From: Synergistetes bacterium JGI 0000079-D21
Lineage (GTDB): Bacteria > Synergistota > Synergistia > Synergistales > 79-D21
Assembly (NCBI GenBank): GCA_000402835.1
Contig: AQRZ01000032.1
Coordinates: 1 to 5,785 of the forward strand
Direction: 5' to 3'
Length of the DNA stretch: 5,785 nt
The position numbers and the translations under genes were made by a program. The notes under the pieces were generated by a model. The model ran no database searches. It was not told the DNA's origin and saw nothing but the letters and a program-made list of their open reading frames with translations. Of this stretch, positions 1-5,387 are shown one piece after another (the first letter of the stretch is position 1; every line of letters begins with the position of its first letter).

Positions 1-168
1 CTGCGGGTGGGGATGGGCCCCTGCCAGGGGCGCGGCTGCCGGGAGATCATCATGCGGGAGATCTCCAGGGCAAAAGGAATCCCCATGGCCCAGGTGGATC
101 CCGGGACCTTCCGGCCTCCCGTCAAGCCCGTCAAGCTCGGCGTTCTCGCCAAGGGAGGAGACAACTGA
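1..168 (+). CDS. BFD-like [2Fe-2S]-binding protein or domain, C-terminal part (5' end outside window)
   Basis: Frame 1 is open from the first base to a TGA at 166-168, giving 55 residues. It begins with the motif RVGMGPCQGRGC and ends with a proline-rich stretch (RPPVKPVKLGVLA). The cysteine pair spaced CxxxxC, with a Met-Gly before it and the RPP..PVxLG tail after it, is typical of the bacterioferritin-associated-ferredoxin-like [2Fe-2S] module. That module occurs at the C-terminus of HcnB/opine-oxidase subunit A proteins and also as a short separate protein. It would pass electrons within a flavin-dependent amine or amino-acid dehydrogenase complex. Its stop codon overlaps the ATG of the next gene by one base (TGATG), so the two are almost certainly translationally coupled. 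The N-terminus is outside the window, so I cannot tell whether this is a free protein or the end of a larger oxidoreductase. Confidence 0.8.
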   Translation: MRVGMGPCQGRGCREIIMREISRAKGIPMAQVDPGTFRPPVKPVKLGVLAKGGDN

Positions 169-1319
169 TGACCTGGAAGAATACGGCTGAAGCGGTTGTG
201 GTCGGCGGAGGCATCAACGGTGTTTCTGTCGCCTACAACCTGGCGAAGCTCGGCATGAAGGACGTCGTCGTCCTGGAAAAGAATACCGTCTGCTCCGGAT
301 CGACGGGACGCTGCGGGGCGGGAATCCGGGCCCAGTGGGGAACGGAGATGAACTGCCGTTTCGGCCTGGCTTGCGTCGAGAAATTCGAGCAGCTTTCCGA
401 CGAACTCGGCATGGATGTCGGGTTAAACCAGAGCGGCTATCTCATGGTCGCCTACCACCAGTCCGAGTTCGAGCAGCTTCAGAAAAACGTTGCTCTCCAA
501 AACTCCCTGGGCTACATGACGAAAATCGTCTCCCACGACGAAGCAAGGGAAATCTGCCCGGGAGTCGCCGTGGATGACGCCATCGGTTTCACCTTCAACC
601 ACCGGGACGGACACGCGGACCCGTTCCTGACGACCTTTGCCTACCAGGAAGCGGCCAAGAGGCTGGGTGTGACGTTCCACAAGCATACCGAGGTCACCGG
701 GATCAAGGTCGCTTCCGGTAAGGTCACGGGGGTCGTCACGACCAAGGGAGAAATCGATGCACCGATCGTCATCAACGCCGCGGGGCCCTATGCCCAGTTT
801 GTGGCGAAGATGGCCGGCGTAGAAATCCCGAACTACTCGGAGCGGCATGAGATCATCATCACCGAACCGGTGGAACCGGGGGTCTGCCCTCCGATGCTCA
901 TGAGCTTCTCCGGCAACTACTACCTCCAGCAGCGGCCGCACGGCTCCATTATCGGTGGATGCAGCCCCGAGGGGCACCCCGCCGACTTCAGCTGCGGCGC
1001 GACATGGGATTTCCTTGAACACATGTCGCGGGTTTTCACGAAACTCCTGCCGAGGGCGAAGGGGATCCGTGTGGTCCGGCAATGGTCGGGCTTGTACAAC
1101 ATGACCCCCGATCGCCAGCCCATCATCTGCGAAGCCGAAAACGTCAAGGGATTCTACCTGAGCTGCGGGTATTCGGGCCACGGGTTCATGTTCGGACCCG
1201 TTACCGGAGAAGCGCTCGCCCAGCACATCGTTCTCGGCAAATCGGACATCCCCATCGATATGCTCCATTACCGCCGTTTCGCCGAAGGCAAGCTGCTGAT
1301 CGAGCCGGCAGTCGTTTAA
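168..1319 (+). CDS. FAD-dependent oxidoreductase, DAO family (sarcosine oxidase beta / HcnC-like)
   Basis: This 383-residue cytoplasmic flavoprotein has the DAO-family layout. The N-terminal Rossmann fold has a dinucleotide-binding GxGxxG (Gly13, Gly15, Gly18) and an acidic Glu37 at the end of the second strand. The second FAD-contact segment, around residues 43-60, contains SGSTGRCGAGIRAQW. The C-terminal FAD/substrate segment has TPD at 313-315 and GYSGHGFMFGP at 334-344. The family oxidises the C-N bond of amino acids or secondary amines (sarcosine, glycine, D-amino acids, hydroxyproline, opines); the substrate here cannot be read from sequence. The start is ATG 168, with GGGAGG at 153-158 as ribosome binding site inside the preceding gene. 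The upstream [2Fe-2S] protein is the likely electron-transfer partner, which points to a dehydrogenase complex rather than a simple H2O2-forming oxidase. Length is normal and no damage is seen. Confidence 0.88.
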   Translation: MTWKNTAEAVVVGGGINGVSVAYNLAKLGMKDVVVLEKNTVCSGSTGRCGAGIRAQWGTEMNCRFGLACVEKFEQLSDELGMDVGLNQSGYLMVAYHQSEFEQLQKNVALQNSLGYMTKIVSHDEAREICPGVAVDDAIGFTFNHRDGHADPFLTTFAYQEAAKRLGVTFHKHTEVTGIKVASGKVTGVVTTKGEIDAPIVINAAGPYAQFVAKMAGVEIPNYSERHEIIITEPVEPGVCPPMLMSFSGNYYLQQRPHGSIIGGCSPEGHPADFSCGATWDFLEHMSRVFTKLLPRAKGIRVVRQWSGLYNMTPDRQPIICEAENVKGFYLSCGYSGHGFMFGPVTGEALAQHIVLGKSDIPIDMLHYRRFAEGKLLIEPAVV

Positions 1320-1355
1320 GACATACCCGGGAAATTTACTCTGCTCGGGTTCGTT

Positions 1356-1388
1356 GAGGGGATGGCGTGGGCTATCCCCTCGATTTGT
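1356..1388 (+). terminator. Possible intrinsic terminator after the DAO-family gene
   Basis: GAGGGGAT (1356-1363) pairs perfectly with ATCCCCTC (1374-1381). The stem can be extended inward by a G-U and a G-C pair, leaving a six-base loop. The stem begins 36 nt after the oxidoreductase stop codon. The following bases (GATTTGT) form only a poor T-tract, so termination may be inefficient or need help. Confidence 0.5.
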
Positions 1389-1399
1389 GAACAAATCGA
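1380..1399. promoter_or_regulatory. Perfect 9+2+9 palindrome, candidate operator
   Basis: TCGATTTGT (1380-1388) is followed by GA and its exact reverse complement ACAAATCGA (1391-1399). It lies between the preceding gene's hairpin and the kor promoter, about 65 nt upstream of the -35 element. That position suits an activator site or distal operator better than a core repressor site. The two-base spacer is too short for a stable RNA loop without opening base pairs, so protein binding to DNA is more likely than a terminator role. I do not recognise the cognate regulator family. Confidence 0.4.
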
Positions 1400-1423
1400 C
1401 TGATGGTTCGACAGAGATGATGC

Positions 1424-1445
1424 ATTGTAAAGCAATATTCACAAT
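1424..1445. promoter_or_regulatory. Short dyad ATTGT-N12-ACAAT upstream of the kor promoter
   Basis: ATTGT (1424-1428) and ACAAT (1441-1445) are inverted copies twelve bases apart, in AT-rich DNA ending about 19 nt before the -35 element. A nested ATTG/CAAT pair also exists. Spacing and position fit a transcription-factor half-site pair. Such short dyads arise easily in AT-rich sequence, so this is weak. Confidence 0.22.
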
Positions 1446-1463
1446 AAAGAACTCTATTTAGGG

Positions 1464-1492
1464 TTGTTTATCGTTTTGCGGAATGTCATAAT
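1464..1492 (+). promoter_or_regulatory. Sigma-70-type extended -10 promoter for the kor operon
   Basis: TTGTTT (1464-1469) and CATAAT (1487-1492) are separated by exactly 17 nt. The -10 matches five of six consensus bases and is preceded by TGT (1484-1486), an extended -10 element. The -35 keeps only the TTG. Transcription would start near 1499, giving a leader of roughly 55 nt before the likely korD start. The surrounding AT-rich gap between two GC-rich genes supports a promoter here. Confidence 0.55.
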
Positions 1493-1540
1493 CGGAGGTG
1501 CGGGTTCCCACGACGGTGGGGCTCGGATTTGTTTTGCTGG

Positions 1541-1550
1541 GGGAGGGTGA
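1541..1550 (+). promoter_or_regulatory. Ribosome binding site that decides the korD start
   Basis: GGGAGGGTGA resembles the anti-Shine-Dalgarno complement and ends five bases before the TTG at 1556. The alternative start GTG at 1547 lies inside this element. The farther TTG at 1529 has no comparable site at the right distance. Confidence 0.5.
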
Positions 1551-1555
1551 ACCGT

Positions 1556-1765
1556 TTGGCAAAGAAGTATGATGTCATCATCAACAAGGCCTGGTGCAAG
1601 GGCTGCGGTCTGTGCATCGCGATCTGCCCGAAAAAGGTCCTCGAGCTGGACGCGAAAGCCAAGTGCGAACCCGTCCGAATGGACGACTGCATTGGCTGCC
1701 GGCAGTGCGAGAACATCTGCCCGGATCTGGCCGTCACTGTAAAGGAGCGTGTGGAGAATGCCTAA
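1556..1765 (+). CDS. korD: 2-oxoacid:ferredoxin oxidoreductase, ferredoxin (delta) subunit
   Basis: A 69-residue, 2x[4Fe-4S] ferredoxin-like subunit that carries electrons from the TPP/Fe-S catalytic core to external ferredoxin. The first cluster motif is Cys14-x2-Cys17-x2-Cys20-x3-Cys24-Pro and the second is Cys45-x2-Cys48-x2-Cys51-x3-Cys55-Pro. An extra Cys37 lies between them. No ATG is available. I chose TTG 1556 because the product then begins MAKKYDVII, the usual beginning for KorD proteins as I recall the family, and because a good ribosome binding site lies at 1541-1550. GTG 1547 or TTG 1529 would add three or nine residues. It is the first gene of the operon, behind the promoter at 1464-1492. 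Its last eight bases overlap the start of korA. Confidence 0.88.
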   Translation: MAKKYDVIINKAWCKGCGLCIAICPKKVLELDAKAKCEPVRMDDCIGCRQCENICPDLAVTVKERVENA

Positions 1766-2894
1766 GAAACTCGCTTTCTGGCAGGGGAACATGGCGGTCG
1801 CCATGGGCGGAATCGCAGCAGGCTGCCGCTTTTTTGGCGGCTATCCCATCACTCCGTCCTCCGAAATTGCCGAAGTGATGGCGGAAGAACTTCCGAAAAT
1901 CAACGGCCGTTTCATCCAGATGGAGGACGAAATCGGCGGAATCGCCGCGACGATCGGTGCCTCGATTGCAGGCTACAAGGCCATGACCGCTACGTCCGGC
2001 CCCGGCTTCTCGCTCAAGCAGGAAAACCTCGGGCTGGCCTACATGGCCGAGATCCCAATCGTGGTGATCGACGTCATGCGCGGAGGCCCCTCAACCGGTT
2101 TGCCCACCCGCGTATCCCAGCAGGATGTCATGCAGGCGCGCTGGGGAACTCACGGCGACCACGGAACGATCGCTTACGCACCTTCATCCGTGCAGGAGTG
2201 TTTTGAGCTGACGATCGATGCTTTCAACATGGCCGAGCGTTTTCGGCAGCCGGTCCTCGTCATGAGTGACGAGGTCATCGGCCACATGCGCGAGAAAGTC
2301 GTCATTCCCGAACCGGGATCCTACCCGATCGTCGACAGGAAAAAACCGAAAGTTTCTCCTGAAACCTTCGTACCGTATCTCGCCGATGAAGAAGACGACG
2401 TCCCCCCGATGGCCTCGTTCGGTGATGGTTACCGTTGGCACGTCACGGGGCTGACCCACAACGACTACGGATTCCCCACCAACGAACCGGAAGAGATCGG
2501 GAAAAAGCACCTTCGACTCGTCAGGAAAGTCGAGCGCTTCAGTGACGAAATCGTCAGGTACGATCTCGAACAGACCGAGGACGCGGAGATCCTGGTCGTT
2601 TCCTATGGCTGTGTGGCTCGGTCCGCCGTCCGGGCGGTTCGCGAAGCAAGGGCAAAGGGAATCAAGGTCGGGCACTTCCGCCCGATCACCCTCTGGCCGT
2701 TCCCTGACAAGGAACTGGCCCGAGCGGCCGCCCAGGCAAAGAAGGTCATCGTCCCGGAACTCAACTGCGGACAGATGCTCTCGGAAGTGAAAATTGCCCT
2801 GGGGTGCAAGGCGGAGGTCATCCCCAGCAACCTGGTCAACGGAGAGATCCTGCGCCCGCATGAAATTCTCGCAACGATCGAGGAGGTGGCCTAA
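1758..2894 (+). CDS. korA: 2-oxoacid:ferredoxin oxidoreductase, alpha subunit (2-oxoglutarate type)
   Basis: This 378-residue subunit contains the pyruvate:ferredoxin oxidoreductase domains I and II. With KorB it forms the active site that decarboxylates a 2-oxo acid and transfers the acyl group to CoA. Diagnostic stretches are GYPITPSSE at 28-36 (the Thr32 region corresponds to the substrate-contacting Thr of the superfamily), the conserved acid in MEDEIGG (Glu58), TSGPGFSLKQE at 79-89 and MRGGPSTGLPT at 107-117. The C-terminal third is the transketolase-C-like domain. I chose ATG 1758, with AAAGGAG at 1741-1747 as ribosome binding site, over the in-frame GTG at 1749, which would add MWR. 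The start overlaps korD by eight bases. Length is normal for KorA. The motifs fit 2-oxoglutarate oxidoreductase best, but a branched-chain or other 2-oxo acid is not excluded. Confidence 0.93.
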   Translation: MPKKLAFWQGNMAVAMGGIAAGCRFFGGYPITPSSEIAEVMAEELPKINGRFIQMEDEIGGIAATIGASIAGYKAMTATSGPGFSLKQENLGLAYMAEIPIVVIDVMRGGPSTGLPTRVSQQDVMQARWGTHGDHGTIAYAPSSVQECFELTIDAFNMAERFRQPVLVMSDEVIGHMREKVVIPEPGSYPIVDRKKPKVSPETFVPYLADEEDDVPPMASFGDGYRWHVTGLTHNDYGFPTNEPEEIGKKHLRLVRKVERFSDEIVRYDLEQTEDAEILVVSYGCVARSAVRAVREARAKGIKVGHFRPITLWPFPDKELARAAAQAKKVIVPELNCGQMLSEVKIALGCKAEVIPSNLVNGEILRPHEILATIEEVA

Positions 2895-2896
2895 CC

Positions 2897-3712
2897 ATGC
2901 CACGCGAAGAAATCAAACCCTGGCTGCGGACGAGATTCTTCCCCCACATCTGGTGCCCGGGTTGCGGACACGGGATCATCCTGCATGCGATCCTTCGTTC
3001 CCTGGTCGACCTCGGCAAGACTCGCGAGGAGACGGTGATCGCTTCGGGGATCGGCTGCTCCAGCCGCATGCCCGGCTACATCAACGCCAACACCGTCCAC
3101 ACGACACACGGCCGTTCACTCGCTTTCGCAACCGGGATCAAGCTGGCTAGGCCCGAGCTGACCGTGATTGACGTGATGGGCGACGGCGACTGCACGGCCA
3201 TCGGCGGCAACCATTTCATCCACGCCTGCCGGCGCAATATCGACATCACGGCAATCGTCATGAACAACAACATCTACGGAATGACGGGCGGACAGGCCTC
3301 GCCCACGACCCCTGTCGGGGCAAGGGCCACCACGGCCCCCTACGGAGCCATCGACACTCCCTTCGACATCTGCAGGCTTGCAGAAGGAGCCGGGGCCTCC
3401 TATGTCGCACGGGCCACCATCGCCCAGCCTGCCCTTTGCGAGCAATATATCAAGAAGGCCATCCAGAAAAAGGGCTTCTCGGTCGTGGAAATCATCACCC
3501 ATTGCCACACCCAGTTCGGGCGCAAGAACAAGCGCCCAAACCCTGTCGACAACCTCATCTTCTTCCGCGAGAACTCTGTCCCCAAGGCAAAAGCCAAGGA
3601 AATGACGGAAGAGGAAAAGAAAGGCAAAATCATCATTGGAGAGTTTGTCGACCGGGAGGGCCAGGAATATACCGAGGCCTATCTCAAGCTGATCGAGCGG
3701 GTTAGGGGGTAG
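2897..3712 (+). CDS. korB: 2-oxoacid:ferredoxin oxidoreductase, beta subunit (TPP-binding)
   Basis: This 271-residue subunit binds thiamine pyrophosphate and the proximal [4Fe-4S] cluster. Cys20-Pro-Gly-Cys23-Gly-His-Gly near the N-terminus supplies cluster ligands, and Cys54 (GIGCSSR) is another conserved position. The TPP/Mg2+ motif begins with GDGD at 95-98 and ends with NNN at 123-125, followed by IYGMTGGQ, the usual ending of the motif. THGR at 70-73 and HTQFGRKN in the C-terminal third are also family hallmarks. ATG 2897 follows the korA stop by two bases, with a near-perfect AGGAGGTG at 2881-2888. Length and all core motifs are intact, so the enzyme should be functional. Electrons go from TPP through this subunit to KorD and then to ferredoxin. 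Confidence 0.94.
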   Translation: MPREEIKPWLRTRFFPHIWCPGCGHGIILHAILRSLVDLGKTREETVIASGIGCSSRMPGYINANTVHTTHGRSLAFATGIKLARPELTVIDVMGDGDCTAIGGNHFIHACRRNIDITAIVMNNNIYGMTGGQASPTTPVGARATTAPYGAIDTPFDICRLAEGAGASYVARATIAQPALCEQYIKKAIQKKGFSVVEIITHCHTQFGRKNKRPNPVDNLIFFRENSVPKAKAKEMTEEEKKGKIIIGEFVDREGQEYTEAYLKLIERVRG

Positions 3713-3717
3713 CCTTC

Positions 3718-4272
3718 ATGAGCGAGCGTTTTGAAATTCGTTTTGCCGGTTCGGGCGGCCAGGGCGTTATTCTTGCGGCAGTCGTGACCGGAGAAGCCGC
3801 CGCCCTGTACGAAAACGTCTATGCTGTCCAGAGCCAGGCCTACGGTCCGGAGGCCCGCGGCGGCGCATCGAAGTCCGAGGTCGTCGTTTCCAAGGACGTG
3901 ATCGACTATCCGAAAGCCACTCGTCCTGACCTCCAGGTGATCCTCACCCAGAAGGCCTGCGAAGAATACGCCCACGACACGAAGAAGGGCGGGACGATCA
4001 TCCTGGACGATTTCTACGTTTCCGAACTCCCCCAGGTCGATGCGGACATCTACCTGCTCCCCATCGTGAGAACAGCCAAGGAAAAGCTCGGCAAGGAAAT
4101 GGTCACCAACATGGTCGCGCTGGGCGCGACAGCAAGGATCCTCGAGCTGGCGAACGTCATCCAGCCCGATTCGGTCAAAAAAGCGATCCTCGCGAGAGTT
4201 CCCAAGGGAACCGAGAAGCTGAACGAACAAGCTTTCGAAGAAGGATACGCGATGATGAAGGAGAAAAAGTAA
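3718..4272 (+). CDS. korC: 2-oxoacid:ferredoxin oxidoreductase, gamma subunit
   Basis: This 184-residue protein is the gamma domain of the pyruvate/ketoisovalerate oxidoreductase superfamily, the subunit involved in CoA binding. It opens with a glycine-rich loop, FAGSGGQGV (Gly11, Gly13, Gly14, Gln15, Gly16), and has the signature SQAYGPEARGGASKSEV at about 39-55. A conserved NMVALGA segment lies in the second half. ATG 3718 lies five bases after the korB stop, with AGGGGG at 3704-3709 as ribosome binding site. It is the last gene of the D-A-B-C operon and is followed 26 nt later by a strong terminator. The basic tail (MMKEKK) is unremarkable. Length is typical. Confidence 0.93.
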   Translation: MSERFEIRFAGSGGQGVILAAVVTGEAAALYENVYAVQSQAYGPEARGGASKSEVVVSKDVIDYPKATRPDLQVILTQKACEEYAHDTKKGGTIILDDFYVSELPQVDADIYLLPIVRTAKEKLGKEMVTNMVALGATARILELANVIQPDSVKKAILARVPKGTEKLNEQAFEEGYAMMKEKK

Positions 4273-4298
4273 CTGTCCCCTCGAACAACAGGACTGGC

Positions 4299-4326
4299 GG
4301 GGCGGCCTTCACGGGCCGCCCCTTTT
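4299..4326 (+). terminator. Strong intrinsic terminator of the kor operon
   Basis: GGGGCGGCC (4299-4307) pairs perfectly with GGCCGCCCC (4314-4322) around a six-base loop (TTCACG) and is followed at once by TTTT (4323-4326). A nine-base-pair GC stem with a T-run 26 nt behind korC is a textbook factor-independent terminator. Confidence 0.9.
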
Positions 4327-5019
4327 ATCGGGGAAAAAAGGAGAACGATGAAAACCGTACCTGACAAACTGATCCAGTTGACCATCGAAAAGCTCGATAG
4401 CCAGGGAGACGGTATCGCCCGAGACGGGCAAGGAAAAGTCGTCTTCGTTCCTGGAGCATTGCCGGCAGAAACCGTCCTGGCGAAAATTACGACGGAAAAG
4501 AAGGATTACTGCACATCGCGCCTCGTCCGGGTGCTTTCTCCTCACCCGGAACGGACTGATCCCGCTTGCCCTCTTCACGGCAAATGCGGCGGTTGCCAAC
4601 TTCAGCATGCCTCCTATCCTTTCCAGCTCCGCCTGAAACTTCAGATGCTAACCGACGCCCTTTCGCGGACCGGCAAACAGGTCCCTTTGGAAGGCTTCGA
4701 ACCAGTCCGGCCGAGCCCGCTCGCCCTGGGGTACCGCAACAAAATCTCCCTTCCCGTCTCAGGCGAGAAAACCCTGCTGGAAATCGGATACTTCAGGAAA
4801 GGCACACACAAGGTCGTCCCGGTGGAGAACTGTCCCGTCGCCATGAAGGGACTGAACGTCCTGCTCCCGGAAATCAACCGGGGACTCAGGCAGACGGGAT
4901 TGTCTCCTTATGACGAGCGGACCGGAAGAGGTTCCCTGCGCCACGTCGTTCTTCGAGGAGGCCAGGAAACCGGGGAACTTCTCGCGGTACTCGTCGTGCG
5001 GGAATTTCCGGAGCCTTCG

Positions 5020-5045
5020 ACCCTAGACAGCCTTACCGCCCTGGC
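5020..5045. other. Probable rearrangement breakpoint or assembly junction
   Basis: Two convergent genes both lose family resemblance here: the plus-strand RlmD-like gene (last plausible residues encoded about 5023-5045) and the minus-strand 4Fe-4S gene (stop at 5025-5023). By hand count the 720 nt to the left are about 58% G+C and the 720 nt to the right about 66%. No insertion sequence, tRNA, or obvious direct or inverted repeat was seen at the point itself. Confidence 0.6.
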
Positions 5046-5382
5046 GCGGCAGCATCTCGTACGGCAGCTTCATCAGCGCCTCCTCGGGCCCCCCATACGT
5101 CAGGTCCACCACGAAACACGCCAGCCCCGGGCACTTCGCCACGCACATCGTGCAGCCCGTGCATTTCGTGTAGTCGATCCTCGGCGTGTCGTTGATGTCC
5201 GTAAACGGCAGCACCGCACCCGTCGGGCAGCTCGTGTGGCACGGGTTGCACGGGATCCGCTGCGGGCACTCGATGATCACCAGCCCGTTCTGCTTCGTCT
5301 CCCACAGCTCCTGCGGCGGCTTCTCCGCTCCGGGACGCTCTCCCGTCAGGATCCCGCTGTTGAACAGCATGTCCATTTCCAT
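5023..5382 (-). CDS. 4Fe-4S dicluster electron-transfer protein of an amino-acid/opine oxidase-type operon, probably C-terminally truncated
   Basis: This 119-residue protein binds two [4Fe-4S] clusters. Cys39-x5-Cys45-x2-Cys48-x3-Cys52-Pro is an unusual first motif within IECPQRIPCNPC, and Cys74-x2-Cys77-x2-Cys80-x3-Cys84-Pro is a standard second. The segments CPGLACFVVDLTY and EALMKLPYE are, as I remember the family, characteristic of small ferredoxins encoded beside HcnB-like oxidoreductases. They probably carry electrons from the flavoprotein complex. The ATG at 5382 lies five bases after the upstream stop codon, with GGGAGGTG (minus strand, 5398-5391) as ribosome binding site. Relatives I recall run some 35-40 residues further after the LPYE..LP segment. 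This one stops at a TAG (5025-5023) exactly where the facing methyltransferase gene also breaks, so its tail was probably lost. Confidence 0.82.
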   Translation of the reverse strand: MEMDMLFNSGILTGERPGAEKPPQELWETKQNGLVIIECPQRIPCNPCHTSCPTGAVLPFTDINDTPRIDYTKCTGCTMCVAKCPGLACFVVDLTYGGPEEALMKLPYEMLPRQGGKAV

Positions 5383-5387
5383 CGAAA

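Noticed and set aside
1384..1395. Rex-type redox operator (TTGTGAA half-site) in the palindrome
   Set aside because: A TTGTGAA half-site is present, but the matching TTCACAA at the required spacing is absent; the actual symmetry axis is different.
423..1442. 339-residue open frame on the minus strand, opposite the DAO-family gene
   Set aside because: It lies almost entirely antisense to a clearly conserved flavoprotein and has no recognisable motif. Its His/Asp/Arg-rich composition is typical of the complement of GC-rich coding sequence.
1501..1521. Small stem-loop (CCCAC/GTGGG) in the korD leader as a riboswitch or attenuator
   Set aside because: Five base pairs with a four-base loop and no conserved riboswitch core or T-run; too little to support a regulatory RNA.
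1498..1572. 24-codon leader-peptide frame starting at GTG 1498 and ending inside korD
   Set aside because: The only nearby ribosome binding site overlaps the start codon, the likely transcription start is at the same place, and the peptide has no run of regulatory codons.
2184..2903. 239-residue minus-strand open frame opposite korA
   Set aside because: Antisense shadow of a conserved gene with no family motif; stop codons are simply rare on this strand in GC-rich DNA.
3679..4230. 183-residue minus-strand open frame opposite korC
   Set aside because: Fully antisense to korC, with no motif, and its start falls within korC.
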